Shown: positions 1 through 10,277 of the stretch, piece after piece
How the letters are laid out: every line of letters starts with the position of its first letter
How positions within the stretch are numbered: position 1 is the stretch's first letter
Assembly: GCF_032452875.1 (NCBI RefSeq)
Contig: NC_083876.1
Location: forward strand, 3,224,001-3,288,000
Length of the DNA stretch: 64,000 bases
From: Bos javanicus
Taxonomy: Eukaryota > Chordata > Mammalia > Artiodactyla > Bovidae
Reading direction: 5' to 3'
Program-made: the position numbers and the translations under genes
The notes under the pieces: generated by a model
The model's input: the letters and a program-made list of their open reading frames with translations, nothing else
Database searches by the model: none
What the model was told of the DNA's origin: nothing

Positions 1-653
1 CATCACTTCATGGGAAATATATGGGGAAACAGTGGAAACAGTGTCTGACTTTATTTTTGGGGGCTCCAAAATCACTGCAGATGGTGATTGCAGCCATGAA
101 ATTAAAAGACGCTTACTCCTTGGAAGGAAAGTTACGACCAACCTACATAGCATATTGAAAAGCAGAGACATTACTTTGCCAACAAAGGTCCATCTAGTCA
201 AGGCTATGGTTTTTCTTGTCATCATGTATGGATGTGAGAGTTGGACTGTGAAGAAGGCTGAGCGCTGAAAAATTGATGCTTTTGAACTGTGGTGTAGGTG
301 AAGACTCCTGAGAGTCCCTTGGACTGCAAGGAGATCCAACCAGTCCATTCTGAAGGAGACCAGCCCTGGGATTTCTTTGGAAGGAATGATGCTGAAGCTG
401 AAACTCCTGTACTTTGGCCACCTCATGCGAAGAGTTGACTCATTGGAAAAGCCTCATGCAGGGAGGGTTTGGCGGCAGGAGGAGAAGGGGACGACAGAGG
501 ATGAGATGGCTGGATGGGATCACTGACTCAATGGACGTGAATCTGAGTGAACTCCTGGAGTTGGTGATGGATAGGGAAGCCTGGTGTGCTGCAATTCATG
601 GGGTTGCGAAGAGTCGGACACATTTAGCATCTGAACCGAGCTGAACTGAACTG
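1..653 (+). mobile_element. BovB LINE, 3' portion (enters from left edge)
   Basis: The sequence reads in the sense direction of the BovB (RTE clade) ORF: the post-RT segment with ETVSDFIFGGSKITADGDC, then the C-terminal region with WLDGITDSMD. It ends in the short tandem CTGAA-type units that close BovB copies (640-653). The frame starting at 32 stops at 268 and a second frame runs 414-644, so the ORF is broken. The RT palm lies outside the window. Confidence 0.95.
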
Positions 654-699
654 ATGGTCTTATTGGGGCTTCTCCTTTGCCCTTTAGTGTGGGGCATCC

Positions 700-822
700 T
701 TTTTTTGGTGGGATCCAACATTCTCTTGCCTGGAAAATCCCATGGACAGAGGAACCTGATAGGCTGCAGTCCATGGGGTCGCACAGATTCGGATACAAAT
801 GAAGCGACTTAGCAGCAGCAAC
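700..822 (+). mobile_element. Bov-A monomer SINE fragment
   Basis: The block from TCTTGCCTGGAAAATCCCATGG through CCATGGGGTCGCA to GACTTAGCAGCAGCAACA matches the Bov-A unit, including its CAG-rich 3' tail. The 5' tRNA-like head is missing. The first 46 bases after the BovB end (654-699) are not assigned. Confidence 0.85.
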
Positions 823-1154
823 AACATTCTCCAGTCGATTGTTGTTTAGCAGCGAGTTGTAATTTTGGCGTTCTCACATGAAATGATCAGCCCATGTCCT
901 TCTACTCGACTGTCTCTCACAGTTGTAGTGATTAAATATCAAAAATAAAAAATAAAGTTAAAAAAAATCTAAAGGATGAATGTGTTTGAAATATTGGAAT
1001 ATACTTAAAATTACCTCTAAGTGTATAATGTGTGTTTTTAAAATCTTAGTTTCCATGCAACCATGTTATTTCTTTCATTTTTATCCTTGAAAAAAATAGA
1101 TTTTTTCAAGTATCAGTTACATTTTCAACTTTTATATCCTATTGGATTTTCATC
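823..1154. other. Intergenic stretch with a polyadenylation-like end
   Basis: No known repeat is recognised. Positions 826-968 hold several CpGs and end in AATAAAGTT followed by eight A, which looks like the 3' end of a processed transcript. No flanking duplication was found, so this is only a candidate processed-pseudogene tail. The rest is AT-rich. Confidence 0.3.
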
Positions 1155-2434
1155 AGTTCAGTTCTGTTGCTCAGTCATGTCCAACTCTTTGTGACCCCAT
1201 GAACTGCAGCACGCCAGGACACCCTGTCGATTGATTACTAACTCCTGGAGTTCACTTAAACTCATATCCATCAAATCGGTGATGCCATCCAGCCATCTCA
1301 TCCTCTGTCGTCCCCTTCTCCTTGTTCCCCCAATCCCTTCCAGGATCAGAGTCTTTTCCAATGAGTCAACTCTTCTCATGAGGTGGCCAAAGTACTGGAG
1401 TTTCAGCTTTAGCATCATTCCTTCCAAAGAAAACCCAGGAATGATCTCCTTTAGAATGGACTGGTTGGATCTCCTTGCAGTCCAAGGGATTCTCAAGAGT
1501 CTTCTCCAACACCACAGTTAAAAGCATCAATTATTTGGAGTTCGGCTTTCTTCACAGTCCAACTCTCACATTCATACATGACAACTGAAAAAACCATAGC
1601 CTTGACTAGATGGACCTTTGTTGGCAAAGTAATGTCTTTGCTTTTGAATAAGCTATCTAGGTTGGTCATAACTTTCCTTCCAAGGAGTAAGCGTCTTTTA
1701 ATTTCATGGCTGCAGTCACCATCTGCAGTGATTTTGGAGCCCCCAAAAATAAAGTCTGACACTGTTTCTACTGTTTTCCTGTCTATTTCCCATGAAGTGA
1801 TGAGACCAGATCCCATGATCTTCGTTTTCTGAATGTTGAGCTTTAAGCCAACTTTTTCACTCTCCACTTTCACTGTCATCAAGAGGCTTTTTAGTTCCTC
1901 TTCACATTCTGCTTAAGGGTGGTATCATCTGCATATCTGAGGTTATTGATATTTCTCCCGGCAATCTTGATTCCAGATTGTGTTTCTTCCAGCCCATCAT
2001 TTCTCATGATGTACTCTACATATAAGTTAAATAAACAGGGTGACAATATACAGCCTTGATGTACTCCTTTTCCTATTTTAAACCAGTCTGTTGTTCCTTG
2101 TCCAGTTCTAACTGTTGCTTCCTGACCTGCCTATAGTTTTCTCAAGAGGCAGGTCAAGTGGTCTGGTATTCCCATTTCTTTCAGAATTTTCCACAGTTTA
2201 TTGTGATCCACACAGACAAAGGCTTTGACATAGTCAATAAGGCAAAAATAGATTTTTGGGGGGGGAACTATTTTGCTTTATTGAGGATCCAGCGGATGTT
2301 GGCAACTTGATCTCTGGTTCCTCTGCCTTTTCTAAAACCAGCTTGAACATCCGGAAGTTCAAGGTTCACTTATTGCTTAACCCTGGCTTAGAGAATTTTG
2401 AGCATTACTTTACTAGCATGTGAAATGAGTGCAA
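1155..2434 (-). mobile_element. BovB LINE, 5'-truncated 3' half
   Basis: Read on the minus strand, this copy covers the RT palm to the 3' end. C-terminal frames lie at 1158-1496 and 1493-1882 in different phases. The RT catalytic tetrad still reads YADD (1924-1935), but a nearby substitution and frameshifts break the frame. The 5' end is truncated near 2434, upstream of the palm motif A region. It faces the BovB at 1-653 tail to tail. Confidence 0.95.
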
Positions 2435-3099
2435 TTGATTTTCAGAAATTTATATAAATTGAAATGCAGCATAGCTACACAAGTCAACTCCCCTTCAGTA
2501 CACATCTCACTCAAAAGTGCATATATGCATTCATTTTAATTGAAATTTAGACACACATCCATGAATACTGACGCTTTGGATATATGTCACCAAAAAGAGT
2601 ATTTTATACAGATTGTTGGGATTAGATAAAATATTACAGAGGATAGATTTCTAAAAATGTTTTCCTTGACTATATAATTTATGTAATATTGAATTTTATG
2701 GGCTACAAGACAGCAAATTGTATTGTCTGGCTTAAAGGATATCTTAGTTGTAACCAATTGTAAAATATTTCCAAATTGTTGTCAAATGTACCTGTGAAAA
2801 TTGAAAATAAGACATAGTACAACTATATCCCAAGCCTGAATTTCTTCAAACAACAAGGCTAATAAAACAGGAATAAATACAATTTGTCTTTATATCACAT
2901 GAAAGAAGGCAGGGAGTCACAGATTTCTAGCTGTTAACATCTAAACTATCAGTCCAAAGTATATACTTGTTTGTTATATTTTAATATATCAGATGCTCAA
3001 TCCCTTCCTTTCCCCAATCTTATTTTATTGATTCATAAACAACAACTCCCTAACATACTTTATGTAGTACCCTTCTCCAGGGTATCCTCCTGACACATG
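2435..3099. other. Anonymous AT-rich DNA
   Basis: No coding frame of note and no repeat that I can name was seen in this stretch. Confidence 0.6.
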
Positions 3100-3309
3100 T
3101 CTTCCCTGATGTTGCAAGTGGTAAGGAAACTGCCTGCAATGCGGGAAACCCAAGTTTGATCCCTGGCTCAGGAAGATCCTGTAGAGAACGGAAGGACTAC
3201 CCACTCCAGTATTCTTGCCTGGAGAATTCCATGGACAGAGGAGTCTGGGGGGCTACACTTCATGGGATCACAAAGAGTCAGACACCACTGAGAGACCAGC
3301 ACTTTCACT
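3100..3309 (+). mobile_element. Bov-tA SINE
   Basis: It has a tRNA-Glu-like head (CTTCCCTGATG... with a box B-like GTTTGATCCC around 3155) joined to a Bov-A unit (ATTCTTGCCTGGAGAATTCC, GGGATCACAAAGAGTC) and ends in the ACTTTCACT-type tail. It is full length but diverged. The tRNA-like head is a promoter relic, not a tRNA gene. Confidence 0.9.
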
Positions 3310-3319
3310 CCAGGAGATA

Positions 3320-3654
3320 TGTAGAGACTTCAGAAAACTGGGAACTAAATGAAGAAAAAGACACACCACAAGAAGCAGTAACACTCACTAAACTTTATTA
3401 GATGGTGCTTGGCAGGGCTGCCTAGGAGGAAATCCTTCAAGTAAGGAGACCATACAGAGGCTTAAGGAAAGAGGCCAAGGTACAGAAGAGATGCAAGGTA
3501 AGGGAACTCTTGGAGAAAAGAGGGATTAGAGAGGGGGCTTGCTTTTCTAAGTGATGTCACTCAGTAGCACCATGATGTCACTCACCAGCACCTTTGGGTC
3601 AGAGAGCTCTGAAGATATATTGGCTTGGAGTTTTATAATTCTAAGGCCCTAACA
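3320..3654 (-). mobile_element. Solo-LTR-like block (possible endogenous retrovirus LTR)
   Basis: On the minus strand the block begins TGTTAGGGCC, carries an AATAAA signal (complement of 3394-3399) followed after about 20 bases by a TGCTTCTTGTGG-type GT-rich stretch, and can be closed at a CA near 3320. This order (U3, AATAAA, GT-rich U5) is LTR-like. No gag or pol sequence is next to it and no clear TSD was found, so the family and exact borders are unknown. Confidence 0.4.
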
Positions 3655-3736
3655 TTTCAATGGCCTGAAAACACTGGATATAATTTCTCAGGTTATAGAT
3701 AGGTATATTTTAAGTGGCTAATAATCAGCTCATTTC

Positions 3737-3738
<2 letters not shown>

Positions 3739-3782
<44 letters not shown>
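3739..3782. repeat. (AT)n microsatellite
   Basis: About 22 uninterrupted AT dinucleotides. Confidence 0.97.
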
Positions 3783-3784
<2 letters not shown>

Positions 3785-4060
3785 CTTTATTCAAATATTT
3801 TCCCATTTATTTATTTATACATTTTCAAGGTCTTTATCGTTTGAGTGTGTCCCTTATAAACAGCATATATCTTGGGTTTTTCTTTCTTTTTTTTTTTTAA
3901 ATACAATATGATGATAGCTGAAGAGTTTAGTTCATTTATATTATTGTGATTACTTACACTGTTGACTTTCCTGTCTTATTTGGGGCTTATTACTTACCCT
4001 TTTCATATCCTCTTGTTTCTAAAATAATTGGAATGGGAAAACTTCTGCTTGACCCCAACA
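3783..4060 (-). mobile_element. Old L1 ORF2 fragment (diverged)
   Basis: The minus-strand sense of L1 ORF2 is suggested by the TATAAACAGCATATATCTTGGG block (3856-3878) and the following TTCATTTATATTATTGTGATTACTTA stretch, which resemble the antisense of a mammalian L1 ORF2 segment. It is heavily decayed; a T-rich run lies at 3884-3898. Confidence 0.45.
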
Positions 4061-4082
4061 AGATTTTTAGTAAACAGGTCTT

Positions 4083-4212
4083 GCTGCTGCTGCTAAGTCA
4101 CTTCAGTTGTGTTCAACTCTGAGCGACCCAATGGACTGCACCCTACCAGGCTCCTCCATCCATGGGATTTTCCAGGCAAGAGCACAGGAGTGGGGTGCCA
4201 TTGCCTTCTACA
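4083..4212 (-). mobile_element. Bov-A monomer SINE with TSD
   Basis: The reversed Bov-A unit starts with the GCTGCTGCTGCTAAGTCA tail complement and ends at GCCATTGCC. It is flanked by an exact 11-bp TSD, AAACAGGTCTT (4072-4082 and 4213-4223), which fixes the insertion borders. Confidence 0.95.
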
Positions 4213-4418
4213 AAACAGGTCTTAGGCTGCAGTAAAAACATAAATAAGTTAGGGACCAACCCACACAGACATATTTTCCCTATCTATACAATAAAATATA
4301 AGAATTGTAAGGGATGTGTTAGTGTTATAATTATTTGCAGAGAAATTAAATTATTTATCTGAAGAAAATACACAGAATGGGCAGATTTAACACTCAATTA
4401 ATGTAAGTTGAACAAGAT

Positions 4419-5222
4419 TCAGTTCAGTTCAGTTCAGTCGCTCAGTTGTGTCAGACTCTTTGTGACCCCATGAGTCACAGCACGCCATGCCTCCCTGACC
4501 ATCACCAACTCCCGGAGTTCACTCAAACTCACGTCCATCGAGTCAGTGATGCCATCCACCCATCTCATCTTCTGTTGTCCCCTTCTCCTCCTGACCCCAG
4601 TCCCTCCCAGCATCAGAGTCTTTACCAATGAGTCAACTCTTTGCATAAGATGGCCAAAGTACTGAAGTTTCAGCTTTAGCATCATTCCTTCCAAAGAAAT
4701 CCCAGGACTGATCTCCTTCAGAATGGACTGGTTGGATCTCCTTGCAGTCCAAGGGACTCTCAAGAGTCTTCTCCAACACCACAGTTCAAAAGCATCAGTT
4801 CTTCGGCGCTCAGCATTCTTCACAGTTCAAATCTCACATCCATACATGACCACAGGAAAAACCATAGCCTTGACTAGATGGACCTTTGTTGGCAAAGTAA
4901 TGTCTCTGCTTTTGAATTTGAATACGCTATCTAGGTTGTCATAACTTTCCTTCCAAGGAGTAAGCGTCTTTTAATTTCATGGCTGCAGTCACCATCTGCA
5001 GTGATTTTCAGCCCCCCAAAATAAAATCTGACACTGTTTCCCTATCTATTTCCCATGAAGTGATGGGACCGGTTGCCATGATCTTCGTTTTCTGAATGTT
5101 GAACTTTAAGCCAACTTTTTCAGTCTCCACTTTCACTGTCATCAAAAGGCTTTTTAGTTCCTCTTCACTTTCTGCCATAAGAATGGTGTCATCTGCATAT
5201 CTGAGGTTGTTGATATTTCTCT
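4419..5222 (-). mobile_element. BovB LINE, 5'-truncated
   Basis: This is a minus-strand BovB 3' end starting with the GTTCAGTTCAGTTCAG units and running to the RT palm. The frame at 4434-4823 encodes the C-terminal region (129 codons), and 5008-5247 holds the palm with an intact YADD (5188-5199). The element stops abruptly at about 5222 after the complement of NINNLR. The two frames are out of phase. Confidence 0.95.
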
Positions 5223-6802
5223 GGATTAGAGGATACAAAATAAACATACACCATTCAGTCCATTCAGTGAAATTTCCTTACAAAAATGCTAACAAATTAT
5301 AAAATATATTCAGAAATAAGGTATACCCTAAAGTAACAAAAATTATCTGACACATGACTAGTTTAAAAATATGCACAGATGTAAACATACAAGCTCCACA
5401 TGATAAAAACTATAATAAAAGTATGAATAAATTTGAACAAATGAAGAAATATTCCACTTTATCAAACATCATGAATTAACACAACTTCTGTTCTCTACAA
5501 ATTACTAATTTGGGTAACATAAAATTACATATTTTTGAAACTCTTTAAGTTATTTCAAAATATATAGTGATGTATAAAGATCAAGAAATGGGTAAATTAT
5601 CATTAGAAAATAATAATAATATGTGGGGATAATTGTCCAAACAGAATTAAAATAAGCTACAAAATATGCAGTAATAGAAATTGATGGATTGAGCATAGAT
5701 TAATGAAAGGTGCCATGGGCAATGCCAACATGAGCTATATAGTTACCATATCTAAAAGTTAGAAGGGATTGTTAAACCTACATTGTTAATGTTATTCCTG
5801 AAAGCAAGTCACATTACTGGAACTTTGGGAACCTATACTTGCCCAAGCCTCTCCCCCTAGTCTCCAGCAAGAAGCTCAGTGACTTTCTGTTGAATTTACA
5901 CCAGAGAGGAAATAAAGGTGGATGAGGAAAGTATTAATAAAACCTGAGTCTGCTTGTGACATTTTAACCTTATAAGGGTCAGCTAGGAAGTAGTGTTTTC
6001 AAAAGCTTAAACAGTAAATCTTGGAAGAGACCTCCTCTCCTCCTGAACTCAACTCCCCCTAAAGCCCAGTTCCCTTATTAAATTTATGATTAATCTCACT
6101 ATCCAAAGCTTTCTTTTCCCTCTGCCCTCTATCCTCTACTGAACACTAATTAACCAGAGTCAGTGGGATAAACTTGCTACTATAGATACCATGATTAATA
6201 TTCAAACTCAGATTGCTTCTCCTGGGCAAGATAAACTCCCACATCTTTAGCCATGGGCCAGTTTTCCAGAGACTCTTAAACCAGAGACATTCTGACTCCA
6301 GGAACTACAATTAAGAAATGTCATAAAATGATGGTTAATCCCCACCTCTTTGTTCTTCCCCTCTGAAAGTCACCTAACTCAGAGAGCTAGTAAAAGTGGA
6401 CCTGGGGCTTGTGCCCTACTCCCTAGCTTGATGCCTGCAATAACCCTATACTTTACTGCTGAGTTAAGGGACTTTCAAAGGGAAAGAACAAAATGGCTTT
6501 CTTGGGCAAGAATGAGGGAAGTTTTTCTATTTATAATTCGAGGTCCTACCTTAGTTAACCACCCAACTGGGCTAGCTAATGGATTTAGTTCAGGAAGTTT
6601 CTGTGCACTAAGGAAGAAGTCTAAGAGTGACATAGCATGATTTACAGGTTTTTAAGGTCATTTATTTTCCTGATGCCTTATCTGATTTTGCTTTTGAAAA
6701 GATGAATGTAACCATCATTCTTTGTTTAACTCCCTTATATTCCAGTCCCTCTTAAATTCTGAAAAGAACAAGAGAAAACATACACATCCATATACACATG
6801 AT
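5223..6802. other. Anonymous DNA, no repeat recognised
   Basis: AT-rich to about 5700, then more CT-rich from about 5820 to 6640. A 96-codon frame (6350-6640, +) has no recognisable domain, no splice context that I can defend and ordinary composition. I see no gene here. Confidence 0.5.
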
Positions 6803-6816
6803 TACAATGTAGAGTA

Positions 6817-7038
6817 GGGGTTTCTCCAGTGGTTCAGTGGTAAAGAATCCTCTTGCAATGCAGGAGATGCAGGAGCTGTGGTTTCAATCCCTGGTTCTGG
6901 AAGATCCCCTGGAGAAGGAAATGGCAACCCACTCCAGTATTCTTGCCTGGAAAACCCTATGGACACAGGAGCCTGGTGGGCTACAGTCCATGGGGTTGCA
7001 AAGAGTCAGACACACCTTTGCAACTAAACTATCACCAC
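6817..7038 (+). mobile_element. Bov-tA SINE with TSD
   Basis: It has the tRNA-like head (TTTCTCCAGTGGTTCAGTGG, box B-like GGTTTCAATCCC) plus a Bov-A unit. It is flanked by a perfect 14-bp TSD, TACAATGTAGAGTA (6803-6816 and 7039-7052). Open frames across it on both strands are SINE-derived, not genes. Confidence 0.97.
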
Positions 7039-7052
7039 TACAATGTAGAGTA

Positions 7053-7411
7053 ATCCCCACTGGAACACTGGAGAGGGAGATTTTCAAAAGAACACTTTCA
7101 GTGTTCTCAGTGCTTGTCAAGTTGCAAGGAAAACAAACCACATTTCTTCCTTACAAAAATGCCTCATCCAGATCCCTGCAGCTCATCTTTAATGTCATTC
7201 ACAGCTGTTAAAGCAATAGGACTATTCATGACATGGCATCAGGGATATTTTAGTATTTTAATATATTTGATATTGAATATCTGTGCTTTATTTGGAGACA
7301 CAAAGCTATACGATTAATCATGGATACCTCTCTTTACTTCTATGATCAAATTTGTTTTTCTCTGAAAAAGAAGAAACAAAATAAAAAATCAGATTATCTT
7401 CTAGGGTGCCA
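7053..7411. other. Anonymous DNA
   Basis: No gene or named repeat was recognised. Confidence 0.6.
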
Positions 7412-7557
7412 GGTAGTTGTTCAGTCACTAAGTCATTTCTGACTCTTTCCAACCTCATTGACTGCAGCACGCCAGGCCTTCCTGTCACTCACCATCTCCT
7501 GGAGTTCACCCAATTTCATGTCCATTGAAAGTGATGCTATCCAACCATCTCATCCAG
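7412..7557 (-). mobile_element. Old BovB 3'-end fragment
   Basis: A diverged match to the last about 145 bp of BovB in reverse: GTTGTTCAGTCACTAAGTC, GCAGCACGCCAGGCC and CACCATCTCCTGGAGTTCACC. It is cut off by the microsatellite at 7561. Confidence 0.8.
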
Positions 7558-7560
7558 ATA

Positions 7561-7605
7561 GTGTGTGTGTGTGTGTGTGTGTGTGGAGAGAAAGAGAGAG
7601 AGAGA
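7561..7605. repeat. Compound (GT)n(GA)n microsatellite
   Basis: About 12 GT units (7561-7585) followed by GAGAGAAAGAGAGAGAGAG (to 7604). It sits exactly between two same-strand BovB 3' ends. Confidence 0.97.
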
Positions 7606-7607
7606 TG

Positions 7608-8281
7608 GTTGTTGTCCAGTCACCCAATTACCCAGTCATGTCTGACTCTTTTTGACCCCATGGACTGTAGCACAGCAGGCCTCCCTGTCCCTCAACATCT
7701 CCCCGGGATTGCCCAGGTTCATATTCATTGCATCGGTGAGGGCGTCCAGCCATCTCACCCTCTGAAACCCTCTTCTCCTTCTGCCCTCAATCTTTCCCAG
7801 GATCAGGGACTTTTCCACAGAGTCATCTGTTCACATCAAATGACCATAATACTGGAGCTTCAGCTACAGCATTAGTCCTTCCAGTGAATATTCAGGGTTG
7901 ATCTCCCTTAACATTGACTGTTTTGATGTCTTTGCTGACCAAGGGATTTTCAGGCATCTTCTTCAGCACCACAGTTTGAAGGCATCAATTCTTTGGCATT
8001 CTGCCTTCTTTGTGGTCCAGCTTTCACAACCCTTCATGACCACCGGGAAGACCATAGCCCTGGCTATATGGGCCTTTGTCGGCAGAGTAATGGCTCTGCT
8101 TTTCAACATACTGTCTAGGTTTATCATTGCTTTCCTGCCAAGAAGCAATCATCTTCTGATTTCATGGCTGCAGTCACACTCCACAGTGATTTTGAAGCCC
8201 TAAAAGAGGCTCTACTGTCACTAATTTCACCCTTTCCCCTTCTACTTGCCATTCAGTATTGCAGCTGGATAGCATGAGCTT
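7608..8281 (-). mobile_element. Old, diverged BovB 3' fragment
   Basis: Starts with GGTTGTTGTCCAGTCACCC and continues through the complements of the C-terminal region and the SDFIFG-type segment to about 8280. It is clearly more diverged than the other copies (for example CTTTGCTGACCAAGGG for CTTGCAGTCCAAGGG), so it is an older layer or subfamily. A frame at 7636-7818 retains a short C-terminal piece. A T-run (8284-8300) follows. Confidence 0.85.
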
Positions 8282-8342
8282 AGATTTTTTTTTTTTTTAA
8301 TATTTACTCTTAAGTGGCCTCTTTCATTCATATATATATATA

Positions 8343-8556
8343 TGGACTTCCCTTGTGGCTCAGATGGTAAAGCATCTGCTCACAATGTGGGAGACCTGGG
8401 TTTGATCCCTGGGTTAGGAAGATCCCCTGGAGGGGGTATTGAAATCCATGTCAATTTTCTTGCCTGGAGAATCCCCATGAAGAGGAAACTGGCAAGATTG
8501 GGGTCCCCCTATAGTCCATGGGGTTTCAGAGTTGGTCATGACTGAGTGACTGAGCA
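8343..8556 (+). mobile_element. Bov-tA SINE between simple repeats
   Basis: The head GGACTTCCCTTGTGGCTCAG with box B-like GGTTTGATCCC is followed by a Bov-A unit with a GACTGAGTGACTGAGCACAC end. It is bordered on the left by a TA run (8330-8342) and on the right by a CA run (8555-8574) that continues into the small palindrome CACACATATATGTGTG. Confidence 0.92.
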
Positions 8557-8584
8557 CACACAAACACACACACATATATGTGTG

Positions 8585-10277
8585 CCATTAGATTTACACT
8601 TCAGATAATTATTTTCAGAGTAAGAATGTGATATTCACTCTATGAAAATATATTGTCTATCTAAAATTCAAATTTAACTTTACTTTTCTATTTTTATTTA
8701 CTAAATCTGCCAACACTAATATTATATTCAAATTATGTAGGTCAATGAACTCCATTATTCATGATATTGAAAGCAATAGGTACCAAAAATCTTTTGCTCA
8801 CTCAACTAAATTGTATTAAAATGTATTAAAATAGTATAAAAATATAATACATGGTATTAAGCTGTATTGAAATAATAATAATTTAAGACATAGAAAATCT
8901 AATAGCTTTTTATTTCAGTGTAATTTTTCCTCACAAAATGTGAAAATATGCCTAAAATATGTCTAATAACTGTAAATATTATAGGCATATATAATTTTCC
9001 ACTTTACTTTTCAAAACACTTAAGAACAAGTGTATCCTTGTAGATATTGTCATAAAATATTTTAGGTCAGTGAATCTAAGAAAAATTGGATTAAAAGATC
9101 AAAGTATGAAAAATACACTCCTTTCCAAATTAACAGTCACATGTCCTTCCTGGGAAATTAGAATGTTATTCTTCCTTTTAAAATAATTCTTCTTATTTTT
9201 TATTTCTTTAAAATATTGGCTTTTTATTTCTCAAGTGGAAGCATGTTTTTCCTTAATACTTGTGAACACAATTAAACATAAGAAGAAAAAAATATTTGAA
9301 ATAATTCTGAGGAATTCAAACTTCAACAAATTGCTCACTATCCTTAAAGAACTTTCTTACTCAGCTATACATAGCCATCTCTTTTGCCAAGCATCTGTTA
9401 AGGAAATGATGTAAGTACATTTTGAAAGATATTAAATCTCTAGCTTTAGCCTAAGTTTAGAAATTGCCAGATTGCACTGACTTAAAATTCTATCAAAGAA
9501 AAATGCACAAGCTTCTTCCATGTGACATTAAAATTTTGCTTGTGGATTTTTAAAATGATATGTATTAGAGACTGGATGAATAATAAAACTTTCTCAGGAA
9601 ATGGGTGTTTATAGATGACTTTGTGATGATACCATCTTCCCTTAAGTGTACCTGTTTTAAAAATCAGTGATAAGCAACAGAAGGGTCTATGCAGAGGCTT
9701 AAATGCTATCTCCACTAAGCACAAAGGAGAAAAATCACTAGTATCATTAATCTTTAAAACCCTTACATCTCCCAATAGCTAGCTTCGCTTCTGAGACATT
9801 TTTAAACTCATAAAAGTTGTCTGAGTTCTCTGTTTCTCTAACAGATGTAACAGGAGGCATGATGGGGACTATAATGTAGCAATGCTTTGAGAATTACATG
9901 TAAATAGTTGATAAAATATAGTTACTATAGTACCCAAGATCAAGTAAATAAAATTAATAGCTAACATTTTACTACTATTTAATATACATAAATTTAAAGT
10001 ATTAGATTGACTTTAAAAATGTTAAAGCTTGATGTTTTGATGCAAACTATTTAATCTCCAAGCACATTCTAATATTTGTTTGCATTAAAAGCTAAATTCC
10101 TTTAAATATTAAAACCATTTTTTGGTTAAAATTTTGTTTGCTAATCCAGAGACACACAAACCATTCAAAATTGCAAAGCAATCAAAGAGAGTGAATCACA
10201 AAACTCTATTAATAGTATTTGGAATATCACCCACAGGAATGTTAGAAGTACAAAGTATGCTGTCAAGAAGGAAAATT
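8585..10277. other. Anonymous AT-rich DNA
   Basis: No named repeat and no defensible gene. A 97-codon minus frame (9482-9775) has no recognised domain and no supporting context. Confidence 0.55.

Noticed and set aside
3100..3309. tRNA-Glu-like sequence with box B (also at 6817, 8343, 31542, 49274, 49914, 53648)
   Set aside because: These are tRNA-derived heads of Bov-tA SINEs with diverged stems, not tRNA genes.
6350..6640. 96-codon plus frame in a CT-rich anonymous stretch
   Set aside because: No domain recognised and nothing around it suggests an exon or a retroviral gene.
7561..7605. Possible repeat array of CRISPR or regulatory type
   Set aside because: Pure dinucleotide microsatellite without spacers; eukaryotic genome.
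9482..9775. 97-codon minus-strand frame in anonymous DNA
   Set aside because: No recognisable domain, no conserved start context, no splice or neighbour evidence; length is expected by chance.
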